The notes under the pieces were generated by a model. It was not told the DNA's origin. It did not search any database and saw nothing but the letters and a program-made list of their open reading frames with translations. From NCBI GenBank assembly GCA_964572045.1, contig CAZNEI010000028.1, forward strand, positions 1-37,033: a DNA stretch of 37,033 bases. The letters are read 5' to 3'. This stretch comes from CBDCKR01 sp964572045 (GTDB lineage Bacteria > Gemmatimonadota > Gemmatimonadetes > Longimicrobiales > Gaopeijiaceae). The translations under genes were made by a program, and so were the position numbers. Positions 8,290 to 15,523 of this stretch are shown here, piece by piece (the stretch's first letter is position 1; each line of letters opens with the position of its first letter).

Positions 8290-8353
8290 TGTCACCCCAG
8301 TTGCGGCCATAGCTGGTTGTCACAGGCAGGTAGTGTTGTGTATCATAGTGACA
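8290..8353 (+). promoter_or_regulatory. Sigma70-like promoter with TGTCAC repeats
   Basis: TTGTCA (8317-8322) and TATCAT (8341-8346), spaced 18 bp, form a good -35/-10 pair pointing at the small ORF at 8377. TGTCAC occurs at 8290-8295 and 8318-8323, and its inverse GTGACA at 8348-8353. The last two bracket the promoter, a layout typical of repressor sites. The minus-strand collagen-like fragment diverges from the same region. Confidence 0.45.
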
Positions 8354-8376
8354 CCCCCCTTCAGAGGAGGAGCGCC

Positions 8377-8529
8377 ATGGACGAGCACCGTCCCGACTTC
8401 ATGCAGAACGCCATGCGTGTCGTCGAGGAGGCCACCGGCCAGCGGCCCAAGACCCGGCCCCCGGAGGACGAGGAGTGCGTTGCGGCAGCAGTGCGCGGCC
8501 CTGAGCTGGACCGGAGGGTCGCAGGGTGA
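8377..8529 (+). CDS. Small phage-like protein, 50 aa
   Basis: This short ORF has a near-perfect ribosome site (AGAGGAGG ending 7 bases before the ATG) and the promoter at 8317-8346 upstream. The product is soluble, charged and probably helical (DFMQNAMRVVEEATGQRP), with no recognised domain. It appears to be the first gene of a small plus-strand cassette with the ORFs at 8572 and 9645; the IS1 fragment and OMP piece interrupt the spacing. The function is unknown. Confidence 0.5.
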   Translation: MDEHRPDFMQNAMRVVEEATGQRPKTRPPEDEECVAAAVRGPELDRRVAG

Positions 8530-8571
8530 CGTAGCTCAGAGCGCAACCATTTTATTGCGAGCCGATTGATT

Positions 8572-8751
8572 ATGACGCCAGACCAGTTCCGCGCGATCAT
8601 CCGCGAGGAGGTACGCGATGCAGTCACGCCTCTGGGGGCGGAGCTTGTGCGCCTTGCGACCAAGGTCGACGCTATCCAGCGCGACCTACTGAACCTCCGC
8701 ACTGAGCTCCAAGGTGTGGTCGACGAGCGCTTCCGACCCATAGCCGGCTGA
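8572..8751 (+). CDS. Small coiled-coil protein, 59 aa
   Basis: The product (from MTPDQFRAIIREEVRDAV) is almost entirely helical, with a heptad-like coiled coil (VRLATKVDAIQRDLLNLRTE) and no membrane segment. Such short coiled-coil proteins are common among phage accessory and tail genes. The ATG at 8572 is preferred over the one at 8566 because the amphipathic helix begins there, but neither has a clear ribosome site, which lowers confidence. It lies 42 bp after the 50-aa ORF on the same strand. Confidence 0.45.
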   Translation: MTPDQFRAIIREEVRDAVTPLGAELVRLATKVDAIQRDLLNLRTELQGVVDERFRPIAG

Positions 8752-8873
8752 CCCCGCGTCTCCTGTGGGGCGCACTCATCGGGATCGGCGCGTTGATCCT
8801 TGTAGTGTCTTGGGCCTGCGGTTCGGCTGACCCCTACGGGATCAGCGATAGGCCCGCTACCAAGGCGAAGTAG
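8748..8873 (+). other. Possible small membrane/lipoprotein ORF, 41 codons
   Basis: Overlapping the stop of the coiled-coil ORF, another frame encodes a strong hydrophobic helix ending in a lipobox-like Cys (ALIGIGALILVVSWACGSAD) and stops at 8873. It resembles small phage spanin or lipoprotein genes. There is no ATG, GTG or ribosome site; only a CTG overlaps the preceding stop, and the 3' end runs antisense to the OMP fragment. It may be a truncated gene. Confidence 0.25.
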
Positions 8874-9056
8874 TCGAGTCCGTAAAGCTGCTCGGTCTCC
8901 CAAAAATGGCCATACGCAGCCGCCAAGCGGACAGCGGACACGTCGCTCAGCGGAATCCTCCAGCCAACACTCCCTCCGACACTGAATTGGGTTTCGGAGT
9001 ATGTGAAGGTCGACCTGTCGCCTTGGACCTCTCCTGCGGCGTGGTCCACCCCGAAC
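8834..9056 (-). pseudogene. Outer-membrane beta-barrel protein, C-terminal fragment
   Basis: The minus-strand frame ends with typical beta-barrel strands: alternating hydrophobic and polar residues and aromatic girdles (SVGGSVGWRIPLSD, AVRLAAAYGHFW, LDYFALVAGLSLIP). The stop at 8834 looks natural. The N-terminal part is lost at about 9056, exactly where the oppositely oriented IS1 transposase fragment begins, so the insertion and a later deletion probably cut this gene. No start codon or signal peptide remains. Confidence 0.5.
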
Positions 9057-9533
9057 GCTGCCCAGCTCTCCACTGACGGCCACGGGATGTATCTCGATGC
9101 GGTGCGGCAAGCGTTCGGGAGTCGGGTCGACTACGCTCAAGTCGTGAAGGACTTCAGCCGCAAGGTGCCGTCCGAGCATCGGCGCTACTCGGCACCGGGG
9201 GTGCGCGGCATCTACAAGCACCGCATGATCGGCGATCCGGATATGAACAGGGTTTCCACGTCGATTGTGGAGAGATCGAACCTGACGCTCCGCACGACGG
9301 TGCGCCGGTTCACGCGCCTGACCAACGCGTTCAGCAAGAAGGCGGAGAACCATGTCCACGGGGTCAACATCGGGTTCATGGCCTACAACTTCTGTGCTCC
9401 GCACCGCACTCTCACCGAGCGCCACGGCCAGAAGACTACGCCCGCGATGGCCGCAGGACTCGAAGATCGGGTGTGGACAATGCTGCTTGACGTGGCCGAG
9501 CGGATGGACGACGCAGGGCTGCTCTACGGCTGA
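9057..9533 (+). mobile_element. IS1-family transposase, C-terminal part
   Basis: From QLSTDGHGMYLDAVRQAFG onwards the frame matches the catalytic DDE half of IS1-type transposases. Characteristic blocks are NRVSTSIVERSNLTLR (containing the catalytic Glu), RRFTRLTNAFSKKAENHVHG and MAYNFCAPHRTL, ending with the conserved TPAMAAG and a stop at 9533. The N-terminal zinc-finger/HTH part and the first catalytic Asp are missing; codons 9003-9056 belong to the antisense OMP gene. It therefore cannot be active. GACCACTACC at 9550-9559 may be the element's right inverted-repeat end. Confidence 0.8.
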
Positions 9534-9644
9534 TCGTTACGTCAAACGAGACCACTACCACATTCTGCTCATACCCGATCAGGGTGGCCAAAGCCCTGCG
9601 GAGGCATTCTCTTCCTGCTGGACACCACTGACAGGAGGAGAACT

Positions 9645-9842
9645 GTGCGTAACGCAATCGAGACGATGTTTCGTTCGAAGAAGTTCCTGACCGCCCTCAC
9701 CGGAGTGGCGGTGGTCGTCTTCGAAGAGTTCGGTCTTCCGATCTCGGAAGAGGCGCTGCTACCTCTCGTTGCGTACATCGTCGGCCAAGGAATCGCCGAC
9801 CACGGGAAGGAGCGGGCCAAGGTGGAATCCGGCCACTCGTGA
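9645..9842 (+). CDS. Holin-like small membrane protein, 65 aa
   Basis: This short protein opens with a basic N-terminus (FRSKKFLTALTGVAVVVFEE), then a hydrophobic segment, an acidic turn (GLPISEEALLPL) and a second hydrophobic segment (VAYIVGQGIAD). It resembles small phage proteins annotated as holin-like, which insert in the inner membrane. The GTG start at 9645 follows AGGAGGAG by 4 bases, a strong ribosome site that decides the start. The gene stands after the IS1 remnant. No lysin gene is nearby, so the lysis role is only suggested. Confidence 0.55.
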   Translation: MRNAIETMFRSKKFLTALTGVAVVVFEEFGLPISEEALLPLVAYIVGQGIADHGKERAKVESGHS

Positions 9843-10074
9843 TGTCCCAAGCCTCATCGGCTTGGTCGGACTGAAAGGGATATCCTAGTTTCAAGCGGTT
9901 TAGGGATTCGTACGTCTCCGAGTCTGCTCGACACTAGGCTGGCGAGGGCTACGGGAATCCAGAACATGGGCGCTGGAACGCGGCGGTGCGCCCTAGCGAT
10001 CGAGGCCTTCTTGAATGGAGAATCGGCGGCGAACTCCGCGAGGTTGGTCATCGGGGATCGCCGAGGGCGGAGCG

Positions 10075-10930
10075 TCAGCGGCCTCGGGCGCAGGCGTCGG
10101 GAAGCCCCCGGCTGAAAAGCACGCCCGACACCGGTCCGGCCGCCCATCCAGTCGCGTCCTTGGCCATTTGGGCGGTTGGAGGGAGACCGCGGTCATGCCC
10201 AGCACCTAACCGTTGCGGAGGTTGCGGAGGATCGTCATCGGAAGATCGGTATCGGCATCGAGCGTGACCGATCCGCCGGGACCCGTGAGCGTGATGCTCG
10301 CCAGGTCGCCGGTCCAGCCGGGTTGCACGGGAAGTACGAAGGCGGGGCATTGCGAAGTCGAGTAAGAAGAGTTCCGAGTCGTCGCCGGCGAGGCCGATGA
10401 TCCGATGTTCGCCACCCGAGTCGGGCAGCCGGGCGGGAGCATCCACAAGAAGGCCGGCTCTAGGAGCGGTGCGCCGTCCGCTCCCACCCCGCCCCACAGA
10501 AGCAGGGACGGGCCGGGGACGGCGTCGACTCCGGGCCGCTCGTCGAACAACCTGTACCGCAGCGCCTTGGCGAAGTTGTAGTCGCTGATCCACTGGGGAT
10601 TGCAATAGGACATCAGGTCCTTGTGGGTCGCCGGAATCAGCCTGTCGGCGTCGATGTCGTATCCCCAGATGCCGATTGCAGCGGTGGTGGAGGGAAAAAA
10701 GGGATCCAGGCCGCCGGCGTCACCGCAGGGTGCATGGCCGAGGCTCATGTTGTGGCCAAGTTCGTGAGCCATGACTTGGCACCCAAGTCGGGCTACGCTC
10801 GACCGACCGGGGATGTGCGCGCTACCCCTACCGCACCCGTCAAGTTCGCCACGGTGCCCATGTAGTGGCCCCTGCGGCCCTCCATCACGCGAATGGCCTC
10901 GACCTGGACACCAAGGCGCGCCACAACCTT
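10075..10930 (-). pseudogene. Decayed LRR-metzincin C-terminal copy
   Basis: On the minus strand this parallels the last third of the 4908-7667 protein. The order is VEAIRVMEGRRGHYMGTVAN (versus the intact copy's IQAIRVVEGGTGHYLGLMAA), a frameshift and stop near 10770-10810, the zinc site HELGHNMSLGHAPC, Met-turn DLMSYC, the LLLWGG block and QPGWTGDLASITLTGPGG. A stop follows at about 10206 with a further frame change to an end resembling the intact copy's (SRGLPDACARGR, stop 10075). Signal peptide, Ig-like domain and LRRs are absent; the copy is cut at about 10930, 50 bp from the integrase stop. It is non-functional, inverted and diverged, so it is an old duplicate or another family member. 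Confidence 0.8.
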
Positions 10931-10976
10931 CTAATAAGACGGACCTTTTCCCCTCGCCGTCCGAACTCGGTACGAC

Positions 10977-12149
10977 CTACGGTTTTCGAGTCTCACCGGC
11001 CAGGTAGGTTGCCCAGTCCTCCATGAGCCGGCGCCGACGCTCGAACATGGTGCCGCGAGCGTAGGCTGCCTCCACCTTGTCGCGCACCACGTGCGCCAAC
11101 GCGGCCTCCGCTACCTCCCGGGCCACTCCGGCGTCGCCGCACCAGACCCGGAATGACGTACGGAATCCATGGGGCACCGCGTCGACGCCGTTCTCTCTGA
11201 GGAGCTTGGGGAGCGCGGCGGGCGACAGCACTCGGCCCGTCGGAGAAGGGAAGACCAGCCTCGAGATAGGAGCATGATCTCGAGCTCGGCGAAGCACCGA
11301 CAGCGCGGCCGAAGACAGCGGTACCCGGTGCGTCCGCCCGGCCTTCATACGCTCCGCGGGGACGGTCCACGTCGCCGTCTCGAAGTCGATCTCCCTCCAC
11401 TCGGCGTTGCGAACCTCTCCCGACCGCCCCGCCGTCAGCACCAGGAACTCGAAGGCCAGCTTCGTCGCCGGCCCCGCGTTCGAAGCCCGCACCGCGTCAA
11501 CCGCCGCGGCTACCTGGCGGTGAGGGATGGCACGGAAGTGCTTCCGGTTGGACCCGTTCCTGGGGAGGGCCGCACCGATGGCTTCGCCCGCCGGATTGCT
11601 CTCCCTATAGCCTTGAGCGACCGCCCACTTCATGACCGCTCCGATTCTCTGGCGCACCCGCCGCGACGTCTCGGACTTGGTCGACCAGATCGGGAGCAGG
11701 ACGGCCATCACGTCCGACGTCGTAATCTCGTCCACGCGCCTCTTGCCGAGTAGCGGCATCGCGTAGTCGCGAAGACTGGCCCTCCATTGATCCTCGCTCT
11801 TGCCCCCGGGCCGCCAGGAGGCCCGGTGGATCGCGATCACCTTCTCGACCGCCTCGGCGAAGGTAGGAATGCTGTGCCTGGACCTCCGCGGGTCACCTCC
11901 AGCCCGCGACAGCTTCCGGTACTCGAACGCCTTCTGGCGCGCTTCCGCCAGGGTCACGTAGGGATATCCTCCGAGACCCAGATCCACGCGCCTGCCCCGG
12001 ACAGTGCCCCGCCAGATCCACTGCTTGCTTCCCGAGGGCAGAACGCGGAGAATCAGTCCGTGCTGGTCGCCGTACTTGTCAGCGCTCGGCTTGCCGCTGT
12101 GTCCGATCGTCCGGACGAACGCGGCGGTTAAGGGACGTTTCTTCGGCAT
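10977..12149 (-). CDS. P4-type tyrosine integrase, 390 aa
   Basis: This site-specific recombinase integrates and excises a genomic island. Residues 1-90 form the DUF4102 arm-binding domain (HGLILRVLPSGSKQWIWRG), about 95-190 the SAM-like core-binding domain and 205-380 the catalytic domain. The active-site set is complete: Arg242 (TAGRSGEVR), Lys269 (MKAGRTHRVP), His327 and Arg330 (HGFRTSFR), His353 (LAHV) and the nucleophile Tyr363 (AAYARG). Length is normal for the family. The ATG at 12149 matches the typical MPKKRPLTAAFVR beginning. Enzymes of this family usually use a tRNA 3' end beside their own gene, and a T-arm-like sequence lies at 12171-12183. The gene looks functional, while the DNA to its left is decayed. 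Confidence 0.92.
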   Translation of the reverse strand: MPKKRPLTAAFVRTIGHSGKPSADKYGDQHGLILRVLPSGSKQWIWRGTVRGRRVDLGLGGYPYVTLAEARQKAFEYRKLSRAGGDPRRSRHSIPTFAEAVEKVIAIHRASWRPGGKSEDQWRASLRDYAMPLLGKRRVDEITTSDVMAVLLPIWSTKSETSRRVRQRIGAVMKWAVAQGYRESNPAGEAIGAALPRNGSNRKHFRAIPHRQVAAAVDAVRASNAGPATKLAFEFLVLTAGRSGEVRNAEWREIDFETATWTVPAERMKAGRTHRVPLSSAALSVLRRARDHAPISRLVFPSPTGRVLSPAALPKLLRENGVDAVPHGFRTSFRVWCGDAGVAREVAEAALAHVVRDKVEAAYARGTMFERRRRLMEDWATYLAGETRKP

Positions 12150-12502
12150 TTGTTCGCCTATACCTCGAAAAAGGGAATCGAACCCTAGGGTCCCTCATTG
12201 AGTCCCACAATGCGCTTGAGGTTAAGCAAGAATGTGCGAGACGTCAACGGAATCCACATGGAGAGATACCTGCAATATCTACAATGAGTTACGGAAAACA
12301 TGATCGAACGATTGCGGACTTCTCCGGATCTCCAAAATCAACGGACACCCCCTCCGCTACTCATGGTCAGTGGAACTGCTGATCGAATGGGCTCCGCGGA
12401 GGCAGACATCCCTGGCTGTCGCCCTCCCGCAATGCGAGACTGCGGTGATGCTCCGGGCGGCTCTCCGGGGCTCTTCGCTCCCTCCCCCTAGGATGCAACT
12501 TC
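12150..12502. other. Gap of 353 bp: possible att site, otherwise empty
   Basis: This is the integrase promoter side. Apart from the T-arm-like element listed separately, a plus-strand frame at about 12330-12480 (INGHPLRYSWSVELLIEW) looks slightly protein-like but has no start or ribosome site. I see no RNA gene. Confidence 0.35.
12171..12183 (-). other. tRNA T-arm-like sequence, candidate attachment site
   Basis: The minus strand reads GGGTTCGATTCCC, the stem and loop of a tRNA or tmRNA T-arm, 22 bp upstream of the integrase start. The bases around it do not fold into a whole tRNA: no matching 5' acceptor or anticodon arm is visible. A lone T-arm beside a P4-type integrase is what an att core carrying a displaced tRNA 3' end would look like. 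I did not find the second copy in the window. Confidence 0.35.
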
Positions 12503-13039
12503 ATGAGCGAGCTCCTCCTGCACGTCGAGGCCGAATTCCGACGCTACAAGCGCCTCGGTGAAGGAGCCCTTCGCCAGTTGGAAGCCGGCGACCTGACGGT
12601 GGATCCGGGAAACGCCAATTCGGTGGTCGTACTCGTCTGGCATATCGCCGGGAACCTCGAATCGCGCTTCACCGAATTCCTGACGGCGGATGGGGAAAAG
12701 CCCTGGCGGAACCGCGACTCGGAGTTCGAGGCGCGCGACGCGTCCCCCTCCGAGGTGATGGGAAAGTGGGACCGAGGCTGGAGCGCACTCTATTCTGCGC
12801 TGGCGGATCTCACCGAGGAGGACCTCGCGAAGACGATCACAATTCGCAACGTCCCGCACACCGTCGACGAGGCTCTTCTCCGGGCGGTGGGCCACGTCGC
12901 CTATCATGTCGGCCAGATCGTGTACCTCGCCAAGTGGTTCCGGGGGGATGCGTGGGAATACCTGAGCATCCCGCCGGGGAAGTCAGCCGAATACACCGCG
13001 AGCCCATTCCCCGACAGGAGTCCGACCCGCCAGGGGTAA
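12503..13039 (+). CDS. DinB/DUF1572 family protein, 178 aa
   Basis: This is a four-helix-bundle metalloprotein of the DinB/YfiT-like superfamily, whose members bind a divalent metal and in some cases act as thiol-dependent transferases. The expected metal triad is present: His47 (LVWHIAGNL), His131 and His135 (GHVAYHVGQI). Overall length and the final YLAKWFRG segment fit DUF1572. There is no signal peptide, so it is cytoplasmic. The substrate is unknown. The ATG at 12503 has AGGA about 10 bases upstream. It is the first gene right of the mobile island and converges with the M42 peptidase gene. Confidence 0.88.
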   Translation: MSELLLHVEAEFRRYKRLGEGALRQLEAGDLTVDPGNANSVVVLVWHIAGNLESRFTEFLTADGEKPWRNRDSEFEARDASPSEVMGKWDRGWSALYSALADLTEEDLAKTITIRNVPHTVDEALLRAVGHVAYHVGQIVYLAKWFRGDAWEYLSIPPGKSAEYTASPFPDRSPTRQG

Positions 13040-13059
13040 GGCGCGGCCTGGTCGCCACG

Positions 13060-13078
13060 CTGTGTTGGCCGGACACAG
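13060..13078. terminator. Hairpin between convergent genes
   Basis: CTGTGT (13060-13065) and ACACAG (13073-13078) pair around a 7-base loop, between the stops of the converging DinB and M42 genes. There is no T-run on either side, so a factor-independent terminator is possible but unproven. Confidence 0.25.
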
Positions 13079-13126
13079 TCCCCAACCCGCCCTGTTGCTC
13101 GAACCCGCCTGGGACCCTTCTTAGAC

Positions 13127-14272
13127 TTAGAAGCTGGCCACCTCCCGTACGGTTCTCTGGTCAAGACGGCGGAGCACTGCGATGAGCAACTCCACCGCCC
13201 CGTCGAAGTCCGAACGCTGAATGATGCCGGTGTGCGCATGCAGATACCGAGTAGGCACCGTCATGTTCACCGAAGGTCGGCCCGTATCGTAGCGCTGGAT
13301 CTCCGCCCCATCCTCCCCGTACCCCGTGAGCACGTTCGGTTGGAGCGGGATCTCCTCCTCTTCGGCGACCTTGAAGAAGAGATCGCGCAGCTTCCGGTTT
13401 GGGATCATGGAACTGTCGAGAAGAAAAATTCCGGGCCCCTGCCCAAGCCGCTCCTGTGCTTGGGTCGGCCCGATCCCCGGGTAATCCGCGGAGACCCCGG
13501 CCTCGATCGAAATCCCGAGCTCCGGCCGAGCCAAGACGACCGAGGTCCCGGCTCCACGCAGGCCGATCTCTTCCTGTGCCGTTGCAACCCATATGACGCG
13601 GGCCGGAATCGGGATCTCCTCGTCCCGAATGCGTCGGGCGGCTGCGATCATGACCGCCAAGCCCACGCGGTCGTCCCACGCCTTGGCAGCGTATCGCCCG
13701 TTGGGGAGGACCATGAAGGGACTCCAGGGAGCGATACCGTCCCCGGGACGCACGCCCAACTCGGCGACGTCCTGTCGGGATTTTGCTCCTACGTCGAGAA
13801 AGATCTCCTCCAACGGCCAAACGCGGTTTCTCTGGGAAGGTGGAGTGACGTGAGTCGTGGGGAGCCCGCTCACCGCGGGCACAGGGCCATCGCTTCCCAG
13901 GATCAGCCAACGTTGGCCGGGAAGAGCTTGTCGAAGCCAGCCACCGAGAGTCTTCACACGGAGGAAGCCGGCTGGAGTTACGTGCTGGACCATGAGCCCG
14001 ACCTCATCGAGGTGGGCGGTGACCATGATTCTCGGACCGTCGAAAGCCCCCGGCAGCGTGGCAAGCACGGATCCGAGGCCGTCGTACTCGATCGACGCTC
14101 CCAAGGCTTCGTACTCCCGAACGACGATCTCCCGCACCGCATCCTCGAAGGCCGACGGCCCCGGGGCTTCCGTGAGTGACTTCATGAGCTCGGCCGTGGC
14201 GTCCAATGCTTGAGCGGCTACGGAGACCGGGATGAGAGCCAGGACCACCAAGCCCGCGGTGCACCGAATCAT
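13127..14272 (-). CDS. M42 aminopeptidase, exported, 381 aa
   Basis: This is a di-metal aminopeptidase of family M42 (glutamyl aminopeptidase/endoglucanase-M type), which trims N-terminal residues from peptides. Metal and catalytic residues are visible: His87 and Asp89 (TAHLDEVG), Asp200/201 (KAWDDRVG), the Glu pair 234-235 (AQEEIGLRGA), an acidic residue in SIEAGVSADYPG, and the C-terminal HAHTGII. The ATG at 14272 is fixed by GGAAAGGAG six bases upstream. This start gives a cleavable signal peptide (MIRCTAGLVVLALIPVSVAA, cut before QA). Most M42 enzymes are cytoplasmic dodecamers, so export is notable; it probably works in the periplasm on host or environmental peptides. The frame extends to 14512 but without a ribosome site. 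Confidence 0.92.
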   Translation of the reverse strand: MIRCTAGLVVLALIPVSVAAQALDATAELMKSLTEAPGPSAFEDAVREIVVREYEALGASIEYDGLGSVLATLPGAFDGPRIMVTAHLDEVGLMVQHVTPAGFLRVKTLGGWLRQALPGQRWLILGSDGPVPAVSGLPTTHVTPPSQRNRVWPLEEIFLDVGAKSRQDVAELGVRPGDGIAPWSPFMVLPNGRYAAKAWDDRVGLAVMIAAARRIRDEEIPIPARVIWVATAQEEIGLRGAGTSVVLARPELGISIEAGVSADYPGIGPTQAQERLGQGPGIFLLDSSMIPNRKLRDLFFKVAEEEEIPLQPNVLTGYGEDGAEIQRYDTGRPSVNMTVPTRYLHAHTGIIQRSDFDGAVELLIAVLRRLDQRTVREVASF

Positions 14273-14623
14273 GAAGATCTCCTTTCCAGGGGGCGACGAA
14301 CACTCTTTCGCGAACATAGTAGAAGGGTTGGCGACGAGGGCAGGATCCCGAAGCCGATGGCCAGGCAGGTCGACCGGATGCGTAGACCGTCGTGCTAGAA
14401 CGCCGGAGACGGCTTCCGAATCGTTGGAGAGCAGACGTGTCCGGGTCCGGAAGGTTCCGTTCGAACTAAAAGGGGTGATATATTCCGGTGACATAAGGAG
14501 TTGCTCGAACACGTGGAATTCGCCTAACTAGATGCGGGCCCCTCAGTTGGGGCGCCCGGTCCCGCCCTCCCGTGCGCACACGCTTCGGCCGGGTAGCGCG
14601 TCATGGGCGGTCAAGTGTGACTT

Positions 14624-14697
14624 CGGGGCGTGGCTCAGTCCGGTAGAGCGCTGCGTTCGGGACGCAGAGGTCCCCGGTTCAAATCCGGGCGCCCCGA
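14624..14697 (+). tRNA. tRNA-Pro (anticodon CGG)
   Basis: A complete 74-nt cloverleaf is present: acceptor CGGGGCG/CGCCCCG with discriminator A, D-arm GCTC...GAGC, anticodon stem CTGCG/CGCAG with loop TTCGGGA (anticodon CGG, reading CCG) and T-arm CCCGG-TTCAAAT-CCGGG. CCA is not encoded and must be added after transcription. Confidence 0.96.
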
Positions 14698-14739
14698 TTT
14701 GTTGAAGTTGGACGCCCGAAAGCGCGGGGCGGGGGAGTC

Positions 14740-14773
14740 GAATCCGACCGCTGCGTAGCGAGGCGTCGGATTC
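14740..14773 (+). other. Strong stem-loop between the two tRNA genes
   Basis: GAATCCGAC (14740-14748) pairs perfectly with GTCGGATTC (14765-14773). Inside, CGCT (14749-14752) pairs with AGCG (14757-14760) around GCGT, leaving a 4-base bulge. No T-run follows. It may be a processing signal or a terminator of tRNA-Pro. Confidence 0.4.
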
Positions 14774-14781
14774 ACAACCTT

Positions 14782-14864
14782 GGAGCCGTCGCATAACTGG
14801 TATTGCACCGGTCTCGAAAACCGGCGCCCGCAAGGGTGTGTGGGTTCGAATCCCACCGGCTCCG
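14782..14864 (+). tRNA. tRNA-Ser (anticodon CGA)
   Basis: A complete 83-nt class II tRNA is present: acceptor GGAGCCG/CGGCTCC with discriminator G, anticodon stem CCGGT/ACCGG with loop CTCGAAA (anticodon CGA, reading UCG), a long variable arm (GCCC-GCAA-GGGT) as expected for Ser, and T-arm GTGGG-TTCGAAT-CCCAC. CCA is not encoded. The D-stem is short (about 3 bp). Confidence 0.95.
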
Positions 14865-15088
14865 CTCCGGCTTCCGAGGGGCACGGCATCGGGCCCTTCG
14901 CCCTCCCGAAGATCCTGGATGTCGCGCGGTGTCGACATCGTCAGCCGCGCGCCCAGGCTTCGGGCTTTTCGCCGTCCGGCCAGGGCGGCGCCGAGGACCC
15001 GGATCGACGGGGAAGGGCCGCACGGGTCCTTGAGGGTTACCTTTCGTGGTCGCGTGCCGTTATTCCGCAAGCCAGGAGGTCTCCACGG

Positions 15089-15445
15089 ATGGATCAGCTG
15101 ACCGGCCAGAGGTGTGTAGCATGTCGGCGCGGCGCACCCACCGTCACGCCTGAAGAACGTCACAGATTCCACGCTCAGGTGCCCGATTGGACGCTCGTGG
15201 AGCGAGACGAGATCCCGCAGCTCGAGAGGATATTCACCTTTCCCGACTTCGCCCGGGCCCTCCAGTTCACGAGCGCCGTCGGCTCCCTGGCTGAGCAAGA
15301 GGGTCATCATCCGGCCCTCCTCACCGAGTGGGGCCGCGTCACCGTGACGTGGTGGACGCACAAGATTCGGGGCCTGCACCGAAACGACTTCATCATGGCG
15401 GCCAAGACGGATCAACTCCTCGCCGCCGAGGAGGCGGTTGGATGA
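15089..15445 (+). CDS. phhB: Pterin-4a-carbinolamine dehydratase, 118 aa
   Basis: This enzyme removes water from 4a-hydroxytetrahydropterin, regenerating the pterin cofactor of aromatic amino acid hydroxylases; in bacteria without such a hydroxylase its role is often unclear. The family signature is visible: His73-His74-Pro75 (AEQEGHHPALL) and the later WWTHKIRGLHRNDF, which supplies the third conserved His. Length (118) is typical. The ATG at 15089 follows AGGAGG by 9 bases, deciding the start; the longer frame crosses tRNA-Ser and is excluded. The N-terminus carries a Cys pair (CVAC) common in bacterial members. It lies downstream of the tRNA pair on the same strand, about 80 bp before the DUF2203 gene. 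Confidence 0.92.
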   Translation: MDQLTGQRCVACRRGAPTVTPEERHRFHAQVPDWTLVERDEIPQLERIFTFPDFARALQFTSAVGSLAEQEGHHPALLTEWGRVTVTWWTHKIRGLHRNDFIMAAKTDQLLAAEEAVG

Positions 15446-15523
15446 GAGCCCGCCTCGGAGTCGCGCGTCGGCTCTGGACTCGGTCGCCGGTCTGCGGCAC
15501 CGGCCCGGCCGACTGAGGTTGCC

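Noticed and set aside
9854..10051. Minus-strand 65-codon frame (MTNLAEFAADSPF...)
   Set aside because: Slightly protein-like start, but no ribosome site, an Arg-rich tail and no recognised family.
14543..15415. Minus-strand frames giving phrases like GFEPGTSASRTQRS and VGFEPTHP
   Set aside because: These are the well-known false proteins made by translating tRNA genes backwards; they overlap tRNA-Pro and tRNA-Ser.
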